Under the pieces are notes generated by a model. It saw nothing but the letters and a program-made list of their open reading frames with translations. It did no database searches and had not been told where the DNA came from. This document shows, in pieces, positions 27,243 to 35,152 of a stretch of 64,000 nt of DNA; positions within the stretch are counted from its first letter, which is position 1, and the number at the start of each line of letters is the position of its first letter. Source of the DNA: Spartobacteria bacterium. GTDB lineage: Bacteria; Verrucomicrobiota; Verrucomicrobiia; Chthoniobacterales; UBA10450. The stretch is taken from the NCBI GenBank assembly GCA_003169975.1, contig PNAA01000022.1, forward strand, positions 117,930 to 181,929, given 5' to 3'. A program made the position numbers and the translations under genes.

Positions 27243-28154
27243 GTGAGACTCCTGCTGATCGACGGCCACTACTACGTTTACCGTTCCTATTTTGCGATCC
27301 TGCATCTTTCCAATTCCCGCGGTGAACCGACCAACGCAATCTACGGATTCACCAAATCGCTCCGGCTCATGTTGAAACACTTGCAGCCCGATCTCGGCGC
27401 GGTCGTCTGGGACCGGGGGCTCCCGCAACGCCGGACGGAACTGCAGCCCGGCTACAAGGAAACGCGCAAGGAAATGCCGCCACCCATGGTGCCGCAGCTC
27501 GACTACATCCAGCAGCTCACGCCGTGGCTCGGCTTCAAGAACATTTCGCTGCCGGACACGGAAGCGGACGATTTGATGGGCTGCTACGCGGTCGCGGCGC
27601 GCGCCCGAGGAATCGAGGTCGTGCTCGCGACGAACGACAAGGATCTCTATCAGCTCGTCAATTCGACCGTGAAAATCTACACGACCGCGAAGGCCGATCT
27701 CGCTTCGCCGAAGGATGCCTTTGCATTGTTAGGCGAAGAAGAGGTGATGGCGAAATGGGAGGTCGCGCCGCCGCTCATCGGCGACGTCCTGGCCATCGCC
27801 GGGGATGCCGTCGATAACATCCCCGGGGTTGGGATCGGCCGCAAAGCCGCGGCCAAATTGCTGCGCGAATTCGGGAGCCTCGACTCCTTGCTCGGGAGCC
27901 TCGATCAGGTCAAAATGCCAAGAACGCGCGACAAACTGGAGACGACACGTGAGCGGATCTTGCAAAACCGCAAGATGGTCGCGCTGGACTGTCATCTGCC
28001 GCTGCCGGTGCCGATCGACGACCTGCGCATCACGCCCGATTTCCCACGCTTGATTGAATCGATGGAGAAAAACGAATTCAAGTCGCTCCTGCAGGATGTG
28101 CGCGACGAAGCAGCCCGCGACGGGACGCAAAGGCAGGGCGAGTTGCTCCTGTAG
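27243..28154 (+). CDS. 5'-3' exonuclease (PolI N-terminal nuclease-like)
   Basis: 303 residues from GTG 27243 (VRLLLIDGHYYVYRSYFAI). Free-standing homologue of the flap/5' nuclease domain of DNA polymerase I: acidic metal ligands in LLIDGHYYVYR and DTEADDLMGCYA, NDKDLYQLVN, and the helix-hairpin-helix IAGDAVDNIPGVGIGRKAAA that binds DNA. Likely trims Okazaki primers or repairs flaps. The in-frame stretch upstream of 27243 runs through the short repeats and is not coding. A palindromic repeat arm starts at the stop codon. Confidence 0.9.
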   Translation: MRLLLIDGHYYVYRSYFAILHLSNSRGEPTNAIYGFTKSLRLMLKHLQPDLGAVVWDRGLPQRRTELQPGYKETRKEMPPPMVPQLDYIQQLTPWLGFKNISLPDTEADDLMGCYAVAARARGIEVVLATNDKDLYQLVNSTVKIYTTAKADLASPKDAFALLGEEEVMAKWEVAPPLIGDVLAIAGDAVDNIPGVGIGRKAAAKLLREFGSLDSLLGSLDQVKMPRTRDKLETTRERILQNRKMVALDCHLPLPVPIDDLRITPDFPRLIESMEKNEFKSLLQDVRDEAARDGTQRQGELLL

Positions 28155-28178
28155 CCGGGGTCAGCGCCCCCGGCGACA
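28152..28178. repeat. partial GTAGCCGGGG palindrome
   Basis: GTAGCCGGGGTC followed by a CCCCCGG partner, sharing the arm of the repeats at 8044 and 20659 but without the distal arm. It overlaps the stop codon of the exonuclease gene. Confidence 0.55.
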
Positions 28179-28273
28179 AGGGATTGCGAGCCGCGGGTAA
28201 GCGGAGACGGCAGCCTACCGAAAAAGGTTTGAACGGCGACAGAGCCCAGCTGTCTACATACACTGGTTAAGGC

Positions 28274-28342
28274 GATTCGGGCGGTGGCACGTCCTCGCAT
28301 TCGAAGGTTTCTCCGCGGCGTGCCCTGCCCGGATCTTTTTTT
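28274..28342 (+). terminator. long GC-rich hairpin followed by seven T
   Basis: 28274-28291 (GATTCGGGCGGTGGCACG) pairs with 28319-28335 allowing G-U pairs and one bulge; T7 follows at 28336-28342. It sits 120 bases after the exonuclease stop and 94 bases before nadC, so it can terminate the exonuclease transcript. It could also be the 3' end of a small RNA or a leader attenuator for nadC; the sequence alone does not decide. Confidence 0.5.
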
Positions 28343-28435
28343 GTCTCTGCGGGCTTGTTGCCCGGCATTCTTTCCCCATTGTGCATCTGTTGGGACGCGC
28401 CGCCGCGCGCTTTAGTGTCACAGGCTTTCTGGGGT

Positions 28436-29290
28436 ATGAATTTTTCCGACGAAGACTACCAGTTGATCGACCTGGCCCTCCGCGAGGATATCGGCAGCGG
28501 AGACGTCACCAGCCAGTATTTTGTGGGCGAAACCGACCAGGCTTCCGCGCGCATCATTGTGAAGGAACGGGCGATCGTCGCTGGCGCGGACGTCGCCGCC
28601 GAGGTTTTTCGTCGGGTCGACCCGGTCCTGCGCATTGAGATCCTCCAACCAAATGGGGCCACTGTCGCCGGCGGCGCGGCCGTCATCGAAATCCGCGGCC
28701 CGGCGCGCTCGATTCTCACCGCCGAACGGGTCGCGCTCAATTTTCTCCAGCGCCTCAGCGGGATCGCGACCTTGACCCATCAATTCGTCGAAGCGGCCGG
28801 CGCCACGGCCGCAAAAATTCTCGATACACGCAAGACCACGCCGGGGTTGCGGAAGTTTGAGAAAGCGGCGGTCGTCGCGGGCGGCGGGGCGAACCATCGC
28901 TTTGGGCTTTTCGACATGGTGCTCGTGAAAGACAACCACCTTCTCGCGCGCAACGGGCTCACTCGGCTGAGCGCGGCGATCGAACGGGTGCAAGAAGAGC
29001 GGCCCGGCCTGCGGATCGAAGTGGAAGCCGACAACCTTGACCAGGTCCGCGCGCTCCTCGAGATCAAGGGCGTGGAGGTGGTCCTGCTCGACAACATGAG
29101 TGCCAGCCAGATGCGCGAAGCCGTCGCGATCGGCAAAGGGAAGGTCAAATTCGAAGCGAGCGGCGGCGTGAGCATCCGCAACGTCCGGCAAGTCGCCGCG
29201 ACGGGGGTCGATTTTGTCTCGATCGGCGCACTCACCCACTCCGCACGCGCGATCGATTTTTCGCTGGAGCTGACGCATGTCGCGGCCTGA
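28436..29290 (+). CDS. nadC: nicotinate-nucleotide pyrophosphorylase (carboxylating)
   Basis: 284 residues from ATG 28436, preceded by TCTGGGGT. Converts quinolinate and PRPP to nicotinate mononucleotide, the last dedicated step of de novo NAD synthesis. Conserved: LREDIGSGDVTSQYF, RSILTAERVALNFLQRLSGIAT, DTRKTTPGLRKFEK, GGGANHRFGLFDMVLVKDNH, VEVVLLDNMSASQM and FEASGGVSIRNV. It overlaps birA by 14 bases. Works with nadB located 18 kb away. Confidence 0.96.
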   Translation: MNFSDEDYQLIDLALREDIGSGDVTSQYFVGETDQASARIIVKERAIVAGADVAAEVFRRVDPVLRIEILQPNGATVAGGAAVIEIRGPARSILTAERVALNFLQRLSGIATLTHQFVEAAGATAAKILDTRKTTPGLRKFEKAAVVAGGGANHRFGLFDMVLVKDNHLLARNGLTRLSAAIERVQEERPGLRIEVEADNLDQVRALLEIKGVEVVLLDNMSASQMREAVAIGKGKVKFEASGGVSIRNVRQVAATGVDFVSIGALTHSARAIDFSLELTHVAA

Positions 29291-29915
29291 CCGGCTGATC
29301 GCGGCCGACCTCAGAGCGGCGTTAGGGAAAAGTGTCATCGGCCGGCGCATCATCGTGCTGGAATCGACCGGCTCGACGAACGATTTCCTCCGCCAGATGC
29401 TTACCCCGGAATTGCCCGAGGGCTTCGTGGTGTTTGCCGAAGAGCAAACCGCCGGCCGCGGTCAGCGCGGAAATCGCTGGGCCTCGGCGTCGCATCTCGG
29501 CTTGTGGTTTTCGCTCCTGCTCCGCCCGATCCTCTCGCTCCCCGAGTCGGGCCGCCTAACGAATTGGGCGGCGGCCGCCGTCGCCAGCACGGTGCGCCGC
29601 ACGACCGCGCTTGAGCCCGTGATCAAACCGCCTAACGACGTTTACGTGGGCGCGCGAAAGGTCGCCGGTATATTGGTCCAGACGAAGGCGGGGAGCGCTC
29701 AGGAGTTCGCCGCGATTGTCGGTATCGGCGTGAATCTCAACCAGGCCGCGGAGGATTTTCCCGACGAGTTGCGCGCGCGAGCCGGCTCGCTGGCGCAGTT
29801 CCTCGGGCGAAAAATCAGCCGGGCCGATTTTGCGGTCGCGCTTCTCCGCGAGCTGGAGCGAACCCGTGAATTCGCGCTCAACGCGTCGGAGTCACCCGAA
29901 GCCCTGTCATCCTGA
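29277..29915 (+). CDS. birA: biotin--[acetyl-CoA-carboxylase] ligase
   Basis: 212 residues, catalytic domain only; the DNA-binding repressor domain of E. coli BirA is missing. Activates biotin with ATP and attaches it to the carboxylase carrier protein. Motifs: LESTGSTNDFLRQM, AGRGQRGNRWAS (biotinyl-AMP loop), SLLLRP, KPPNDVYVGARKVAGILVQ and IVGIGVNLNQ. The C-terminal SH3-like cap is short or absent. Translationally coupled to nadC. Confidence 0.92.
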   Translation: MSRPDRLIAADLRAALGKSVIGRRIIVLESTGSTNDFLRQMLTPELPEGFVVFAEEQTAGRGQRGNRWASASHLGLWFSLLLRPILSLPESGRLTNWAAAAVASTVRRTTALEPVIKPPNDVYVGARKVAGILVQTKAGSAQEFAAIVGIGVNLNQAAEDFPDELRARAGSLAQFLGRKISRADFAVALLRELERTREFALNASESPEALSS

Positions 29916-29965
29916 GCGACGCGCAGCGAAGTCGAAGGATCCCGCCGCGCCACCCTTAACCACCT

Positions 29966-31111
29966 TCACAGGATCCCCCGATTGCGCTCGGGATGACCTT
30001 CATTCTCCGCCAGCCATTGCAGGTAAATCAGCGGCGAAATTTCGGACGGCTTGATCTCACTCCGCCCACCCCAGAAAACATTTGTGTAGGAAACCGGAAT
30101 GCCGCTCGCCGCGAGGTGCCGGTCGATCGCAGCCTTGTGCTCGAGGAGGAGCGCCTTGTCGGTCCCGTGGGCGACCGCCATGATGTTGACGTTGCGAAAT
30201 TCCGGCCCGGCTTCGCGCCAATAACAATGGGTCAAAATCTCATGACGCCCGACCTCGCCGCCGGCTTCCACTTCGCGGCCTAACGGCACCGCCCAATGGA
30301 AAAGCGCGTTGAATCGCGTCACCCGCACGCCGCCGGCGGAAGGCTTCACGTGCTCGAGGAAAGTGGAGAACCGTCCGATGATTTTGCGCTTCGTCAGGTC
30401 ATCCGCGACCGCAAAAAATTCCTCCAGCGAGACGCCCGCTTCGGCCGCGCGCGCGAGCCACGGAGACGCCCGGATTTCCTCCGGTGCGAATTCCCGCTTC
30501 AGCACGGTCAGCACGGTCCATTCTTTTTCGGTCAAAACCGCGGGCTGGACGACAATCATGGTCGCGGGTTCCGCCGCCCGGCTCCCCGCTTCGACGTTTT
30601 TCCGCCTCACGTGTCCGACGCCCAGCGCGAAGATGCCCTTCGCCGGCATCAGCCGGAAATGTTCCGCGCCGACGATTTCGGAAAGAATCTCGCCGTGACG
30701 CTGGAGCGAAAAACCTTGCGGCACTTTCAGCGTCGTCCAAAGCTTGTATTCGGAACCCGGCGTAACTGCATCGGTCGAGCGTAACACGACGTGGCCGGAG
30801 AACGGATCGCGTTGCGACATCCAATCGAAAGCCGCGTCGATTTTTTCCGGCGGCGCTTTCCAGGCAACGAGCGCGCCATTCGCGAGGTTGGTGGCGAGCA
30901 ATGTTTGTCGGACGCGCCGGACCGTGCCCGCGCGCAACATCGCGTCGATTCGCTCGAGCACGGTCGCGACCGGCACCCCGGAGCGCTGCGCAATTTCGGC
31001 GAACGGTTCGCGGACGAAACCCGCGATTTTGTCCTCCGAGATGGCGAGGATGCGCGCGTTGATCGGGTCGTTATGCTCGGTCGGCAGAGTGTCGTTAGGC
31101 GAAGCGATCAT
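29966..31111 (-). CDS. two-domain Lrp/AsnC-like protein related to siroheme decarboxylase AhbA/AhbB (NirDL/GH family)
   Basis: 381 residues. Two successive halves, each a winged-helix plus a ferredoxin-like domain. First: EPFAEIAQRSGVPVATVLERI, then HVVLRSTDAVTPGSEYKLWTTLKVP. Second: LTEKEWTVLTVLKREF, then TRFNALFHWAVP and THCYWREAGPEFRNVNIMAVAHG. The His-Cys-Tyr region and the AVAHG end match the heme-d1/siroheme decarboxylase family (usually two separate ~160-aa subunits). Family membership is fairly clear; whether it is an enzyme of siroheme-dependent heme synthesis or a regulator is not. No other heme genes are adjacent. The start overlaps the next gene's stop by four bases. Confidence 0.7.
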   Translation of the reverse strand: MIASPNDTLPTEHNDPINARILAISEDKIAGFVREPFAEIAQRSGVPVATVLERIDAMLRAGTVRRVRQTLLATNLANGALVAWKAPPEKIDAAFDWMSQRDPFSGHVVLRSTDAVTPGSEYKLWTTLKVPQGFSLQRHGEILSEIVGAEHFRLMPAKGIFALGVGHVRRKNVEAGSRAAEPATMIVVQPAVLTEKEWTVLTVLKREFAPEEIRASPWLARAAEAGVSLEEFFAVADDLTKRKIIGRFSTFLEHVKPSAGGVRVTRFNALFHWAVPLGREVEAGGEVGRHEILTHCYWREAGPEFRNVNIMAVAHGTDKALLLEHKAAIDRHLAASGIPVSYTNVFWGGRSEIKPSEISPLIYLQWLAENEGHPERNRGIL

Positions 31112-31776
31112 GCGGAGGCGCAGGAGAAGACGGCAAGGAAATGGCAGGCGGTGCCGAGGAGCACAAACAAATGCCAGACGAAATGCGTGTAGCGGCGGCG
31201 TTTGCTGACAAAGAAGAAAACGCCGCTCGTATAGGCGATGCCGCCAGCGGCCAGCCAGGCCAGACTGGGAAGCGGCACGTGCAAAATCAGGGGCCGGAAG
31301 GCGATCAGAATCAGCCAGCCCATTCCCAGGTAGAGCGCCATCGAAAGCTTCTTCCGTTGCTCAGTGCCGTGGACGCTTTTCAGAATGACCCCGAAAATCG
31401 CGAGCGTCCAGACGAGCGCGAGAATCGTCCAACCCCACGCGCCGCGGAGTGGTCCGAGCGTGAAAGGGGTGTAGGTGCCGGCGATGAGCAAAAAAATTGC
31501 GGAATGATCGATCACCTGGAAGACGGATTTGACCGTGCCGCGCGGCCAGGCGTGATAAAGCGTCGAGCCGAGATAGACGAGCAGCATCGCCGCGGTGAAG
31601 ACGGCCGTGCCGATAAAAAAGAAACGGTCGCCACCGCGCCAGGCGGCGAACATGAGGGCGGTCGCGCCGATCGAGGCGGCGATCAGCCCGGCGCCGTGGC
31701 TGATGCTGTTGGCGAGCTCTTCGCCGAGAGATTGATCCCACTTGGAATGATGGCGCGGTGATCCGGTGGCGTTCAT
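31108..31776 (-). CDS. hemolysin III family (PAQR-type) membrane protein
   Basis: 222 residues with seven hydrophobic helices. Shows the family hallmarks EELANSISHGAGLIAA, LYHAWPRG, VIDHSAIFLLIAGTYTPFTL and the C-terminal HFVWHLFVLLGTACHF, whose His residues probably bind a metal. Bacterial members (YqfA-like) are inner-membrane proteins of uncertain function. Overlaps the siroheme-decarboxylase-like gene by four bases; this coupling may be positional only. Confidence 0.9.
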   Translation of the reverse strand: MNATGSPRHHSKWDQSLGEELANSISHGAGLIAASIGATALMFAAWRGGDRFFFIGTAVFTAAMLLVYLGSTLYHAWPRGTVKSVFQVIDHSAIFLLIAGTYTPFTLGPLRGAWGWTILALVWTLAIFGVILKSVHGTEQRKKLSMALYLGMGWLILIAFRPLILHVPLPSLAWLAAGGIAYTSGVFFFVSKRRRYTHFVWHLFVLLGTACHFLAVFSCASA

Positions 31777-31881
31777 GTCTTCCGCAAATCGCGCGAAGCT
31801 AACTCTTACGCCCGCGACGCGATCTCGAAAGCGAAAAGAATTGCGGAGCGCGCCGCGCCCTTGTGCGAATAAACTGGTCGA

Positions 31882-32544
31882 ATGCCAAGGGCGATATTCT
31901 TTGATGCCGCCGGGACGCTGATTCGCCTAACGAAAAGCGTTGGAACGAATTACGCGCTGGTGGCGGAAAGGCAGGGACTCGCGCTCGATGCTGCGCAACT
32001 CGATCGGGCGTTTGCCGCGGTCTGGAAGGACATGCCGCTGCGTCCCGCGACCGGCGAACCGCGCGCAGACGACGACCAAGGCTGGTGGCGCGATTTGGTC
32101 GAGCGTCTGCTCGATCGCGTTTCGCCGCAGGTTGATCCGCTCGATCGCGACACCTTCTTCGAAGCCGCCTACGGGCATTTCGCCGAGGCGGGCGTGTGGG
32201 AACTCTATCCGGAAGTGACCGAGGTGCTCGAGGCTCTGGCGCCACGTTTTGAATTGGCAGTGGTTTCAAATTTCGACGGCCGCCTCCGCATGATCTTCGA
32301 GCACCTCGCGATCTCGAAACACTTTCGGCACGTTTTTCTTTCCAGTGAATTGGGCGCGGACAAACCGGATCCGTTTATTTTCCAGCGGGCGCTGGAAGTG
32401 ATCGGCCTCGCGCCCGGCGATGTCCTGCACGCGGGCGACGACCCGGAGCGGGATTGGGCAGCGGCGCGCGCGGCGGGTCTCGAGGTGTTTCGATTGAAGC
32501 GGCCGGAAAACACTTTGCGCGATCTGGCGAGGTTGCTGTTGTAG
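31882..32544 (+). CDS. HAD-superfamily hydrolase
   Basis: 220 residues. HAD motifs: I, FFDAAGTLIR (nucleophile Asp8; the usual second Asp is Ala, so a non-standard acid/base); II, VVSNFDGRL; III, Lys in GADKPDPFIF; IV, HAGDDPERDW. The cap is alpha-helical (C1). Likely a phosphatase or dehalogenase-like enzyme on a small molecule; substrate unknown. A motif copy lies near the start. The stop overlaps a palindromic element. Confidence 0.88.
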   Translation: MPRAIFFDAAGTLIRLTKSVGTNYALVAERQGLALDAAQLDRAFAAVWKDMPLRPATGEPRADDDQGWWRDLVERLLDRVSPQVDPLDRDTFFEAAYGHFAEAGVWELYPEVTEVLEALAPRFELAVVSNFDGRLRMIFEHLAISKHFRHVFLSSELGADKPDPFIFQRALEVIGLAPGDVLHAGDDPERDWAAARAAGLEVFRLKRPENTLRDLARLLL

Positions 32545-32599
32545 GGCAAGCGCCTAGCTTGCCGCGGCGTCGTGGGCAGGCGGAGCGCCCGTCCTACAA
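32539..32599. repeat. palindromic intergenic element with nested hairpin
   Basis: Outer arms TTGTAGG (32539-32545) and CCTACAA (32593-32599); inside, GGCAAGC-GCCTA-GCTTGCC (32545-32563) is a perfect hairpin. It begins at the stop codon of the HAD gene. It resembles the GTAGCCGGGG repeats in architecture but not in sequence. Confidence 0.6.
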
Positions 32600-32655
32600 T
32601 TCGTTCGCCGGGTTGCGCGCGGGAGCGAATCGTCGTAAAAATCTAAGCTCGCGCC

Positions 32656-32705
32656 GGGTTGGTAGCTCAATGGTAGAGCAGCCCCGAAAGTTTTCGGGGT
32701 TGGTT
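32656..32705 (+). pseudogene. tRNA-like 5' half with an altered anticodon arm
   Basis: The first 25 bases (acceptor 5' strand, D-arm, up to GAGCA) match the tRNA-Lys at 32746 exactly. The anticodon arm is replaced by GCCCCGAAAGTTTTCGGGG, a stem with an 8-base or larger loop. TTGGTT follows, and then the sequence no longer fits a T-arm or a 3' acceptor strand. It cannot fold as a normal tRNA. The same altered arm is found at 52821, joined there to a 3' half. Confidence 0.75.
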
Positions 32706-32745
32706 GCGGTCGAGCCGCCAGCCAGTTAAGAATTGCTTCTGAGCG

Positions 32746-32817
32746 GGGTTGGTAGCTCAATGGTAGAGCAGCGCCCTTTTAAGGCGTTGGTTCTGGGTTC
32801 AAGTCCCAGTCAACCCA
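32746..32817 (+). tRNA. tRNA-Lys (anticodon TTT)
   Basis: 72 bases. Acceptor GGGTTGG pairs with TCAACCC (one G-T); D-arm GCTC/GAGC; anticodon stem GCGCC/GGCGT with loop CTTTTAA, giving anticodon TTT; T-arm CTGGG-TTCAAGT-CCCAG. Discriminator A. CCA is not encoded (CAT follows). Complete and likely functional. It marks the left edge of a putative island. Confidence 0.95.
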
Positions 32818-32863
32818 CATTTCGCGATGGCTTGTGTGCGTTCGCAGGCTTGTTGTCCAAAAA

Positions 32864-32913
32864 CGGAAATAAGCGGAATTAACCGGAATTAGCCCGAATG
32901 AGCCTGATTTCAC
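32864..32913. repeat. tandem 10-bp repeats just downstream of tRNA-Lys
   Basis: Units start every 10 bases at 32864, 32874, 32884 and 32894: CGGAAATAAG, CGGAATTAAC, CGGAATTAGC, CCGAATGAGC; a degenerate fifth begins at 32904. Consensus CGGAATTAAC. The helical-turn spacing suggests cooperative protein binding sites, for example integrase arm sites or iterons, but nothing else proves this. Confidence 0.7.
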
Positions 32914-33230
32914 GGCACTTACGAATCGCGAATCCGAATCGCGCCGTGGTAGCAAGTTGTCCAGCGAAAGGCGATCTGTCTAAAATCAGTTGATACCTCT
33001 CCCACGGGAGGGGGGCGGCCGGAGAAATTGGACCGATAGGTCGCGAATGTGGGGGTATCAACCGTCAACCGAAAAAAAGCTGGTTGTCCCAAAAGTTGAT
33101 ACTCCCCCCGATCGCGAAAATTTTAGTCGTTGAAATCGCTCTGCATTGTCGTTGCAAGTGCGCTGCAGGGAAATCAATCTCGAACGTCGGGCTCGACGGT
33201 AGCGGATCGAAATCGCATCATCGTGGCGTT
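32914..33230. other. non-coding stretch with repeated GTTGTCC and GTTGATAC words
   Basis: No convincing gene. The words GTTGTCC (about 32851, 32947, 33081) and GTTGATAC/GTATCAAC (about 32991, 33054, 33095) recur in both orientations, separated by a GGGAGGGGGG tract. Some of these form partial inverted repeats. This may be the decayed end of a mobile element or a regulatory region. Confidence 0.4.
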
Positions 33231-33434
33231 ATGAAAAAGAACCTTCAGAACAGCGGCAAAGCTTGGTCTTCCGGCGATGAATCGACTCTTCGCAAAATGG
33301 CGAAGGGCGGGCGGGTCGTTGGAATAATTGCATGGACCCTGAAACGGTCCGAAGCGGCGATATACTCAAAGGCAAGCGAGCTGAGTATTTCATTGCAGCC
33401 TACGAACAAGTCCCCATACAATCGGCCAGCGTGA
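33231..33434 (+). CDS. small Myb/SANT-like helix-turn-helix protein
   Basis: 67 residues from ATG 33231. The pattern KAWSSGDESTLRKMAKGGRV followed by GIIAWTLKRSEAAIYSKASEL matches a recurrent family of short bacterial proteins with a Myb/SANT-like trihelix, thought to bind DNA. The Shine-Dalgarno is weak and the gene is short, so expression is uncertain. It is the first possible gene inside the putative island, on the plus strand, opposite the Ehr operon. Confidence 0.5.
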   Translation: MKKNLQNSGKAWSSGDESTLRKMAKGGRVVGIIAWTLKRSEAAIYSKASELSISLQPTNKSPYNRPA

Positions 33435-33667
33435 CCCGACCGCTTTTGCGAATCGGCAGGTGGTCGTCTGAAGACACTCCGTTCTTCCACGACGCGTTGC
33501 TCGCCGTCGGAAGAATAATCATGGGAAGTCGTTAGGCTCCACGGCCGAATAGTCGGTTGCTGAGCGAATCGCGGTCGTTAGGGTGCGGCCAGGAGCTAGT
33601 TTGCGCTAACGACGAACATCGCTACACGCCCGCTTCGGCTAGCGCCGACGGGCGGGGTAGTCCGCGA

Positions 33668-35152
33668 TTACAGATCGTGGCCGGCGTAGGAGAGGTCGAA
33701 GCTTTTGTTGCAGAGCGGGAAATCGGAGATGCCGTTTTCGCGCACGGCGAGGGCGAGGCCGTGCCAGTTGTGGAAGGATGGGTCTTTGATCTTCACTTGC
33801 GCAATCCGGCCGTCGGCGTCGGTGAAAAGGACGTGGGCGATTTCGCCGCGATGACCTTCGGCAAGCGCGATGGTGAAGGCGTTTGGAGCGAGGTCTCCGA
33901 GGAGCTTCTTGGGTTTCGGCGCGGGGAGGTTGTCGAGTTGCTCGGAGATGAACTGAATGGAGTTGCGGACCTCCAGCGCGCGCAGTTTCGCTCGCGCATA
34001 GACATCGCCGGAGTCGAGCGTGGACGACGGAATCGAGGAGTAGCGGTAGATGCCGTAAGGGAAATCGGCGCGCACATCGCAGGCGACGCCGGAGGCACGG
34101 GCGGCGAGGCCAACGAGGGGGATGGCGCGGGCCTGCTCAGTGGTGACAACGCCGGTTTCTTCCATGCGAGCGAGGGCCGACGGGGCGTGGAACAGGAGCG
34201 CTTCGATGTCGGGAAACTTGGCGAGCACTTCGCCAAGGACGTGTCGGGCTTTGTCGATGAGCGACGGATCGAAATCGAAGCGGACGCCACCGGGGACGAT
34301 CCAGCCGCGGCCGAAACGGTTGCCGCAGATCTCGGCGGTGAGATTGATGACGGCGGTGCGCAACGCGCCGAACGCGGCGGCGGGAAGGGCGAATCCGATG
34401 TCGGTGGCGATGCCGCTGAGCGTGGAAATGTGCATCGCAATACGCTCGAGTTCGGCGGCGATGCCGCGCACGGCCTGCTCGCGCAATGAAGGCGAAAAGC
34501 TGGCGAGCGCTTCGATGGCGGAGCAAAACGCCGTGGTATGGGCGATCACGGAGTCGCCGGCGATGGACTCGACGAGCACGAGTTGTTGCGCTGGCTTTTG
34601 CCGCGGGAGCAGTTGCTCGATGCCGCGATGCTGGTAGCCGAGCTGGATTTCGAGATGAAGAGTCTCCTCGCCGTGGCACTGGAAGCGGAAGTGCCCCGGC
34701 TCGATGACTCCGGCATGCACCGGCCCCACAGCGACTTCGTGAACTTCCCCGCCATGGACGCGGTAGAATGAGTAAGGCGCTCCGTCTTTGCGCCAGGCAT
34801 CTCCCGAGCGAACGGGACGCAGCCAGGGATGCCTTTCGGGCACGATTCCGGTCTGCTCATAAAGCTCACACTCGAAATAATTCATGCACGGGTTGTCGTA
34901 AGAAAGCGCGCCATAACCTCGCCGCTCGCTGGCGGAAAACACCGTGCTGGTGAGAAAGAGCTCGCCAGAGGTTGAGGGAGCCAGCGCTGCCCAGACGCGA
35001 ATGTCATCATTGGTCTTTTGGCTGAAAAGGACCACGGGCCGCGCGCCCTTGCCGAGCAGCTTACGTGTTGCGGCGAGCCAGTCTCGACGGGTGAACGGTG
35101 GCTTCTTGTCGAAGCGGATCACGCTCTGGGGATTGACGGCGCGCGGAATCAT
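33668..35152 (-). CDS. Ehr complex large subunit (HyfG/HycE/NuoCD-like), lacks NiFe-binding cysteines
   Basis: 494 residues. Residues 1-130 resemble the NuoC/30-kDa domain; from about 140 the NuoD/hydrogenase large-subunit fold begins with GPVHAGVIEPGHFRF and LEIQLGYQHRGIEQLL. In true NiFe hydrogenases two CxxC pairs hold the metal. Here the first site reads SIAGDSVIAHTTAFC and the C-terminal one DFPLCNKSFDLSYAGHDL, so neither pair exists. This is the hallmark of energy-converting hydrogenase-related (Ehr) complexes, whose electron partner is unresolved. Last gene of the operon, overlapping the HyfF-like gene by four bases. Confidence 0.87.
   Translation of the reverse strand: MIPRAVNPQSVIRFDKKPPFTRRDWLAATRKLLGKGARPVVLFSQKTNDDIRVWAALAPSTSGELFLTSTVFSASERRGYGALSYDNPCMNYFECELYEQTGIVPERHPWLRPVRSGDAWRKDGAPYSFYRVHGGEVHEVAVGPVHAGVIEPGHFRFQCHGEETLHLEIQLGYQHRGIEQLLPRQKPAQQLVLVESIAGDSVIAHTTAFCSAIEALASFSPSLREQAVRGIAAELERIAMHISTLSGIATDIGFALPAAAFGALRTAVINLTAEICGNRFGRGWIVPGGVRFDFDPSLIDKARHVLGEVLAKFPDIEALLFHAPSALARMEETGVVTTEQARAIPLVGLAARASGVACDVRADFPYGIYRYSSIPSSTLDSGDVYARAKLRALEVRNSIQFISEQLDNLPAPKPKKLLGDLAPNAFTIALAEGHRGEIAHVLFTDADGRIAQVKIKDPSFHNWHGLALAVRENGISDFPLCNKSFDLSYAGHDL

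Noticed and set aside
28155..28435. NAD- or nicotinate-responsive riboswitch before nadC
   Set aside because: No recognisable riboswitch consensus; only a hairpin with a T-run can be supported.
32656..32705. A second functional tRNA gene
   Set aside because: The anticodon loop is too long and no T-arm or 3' acceptor strand follows.
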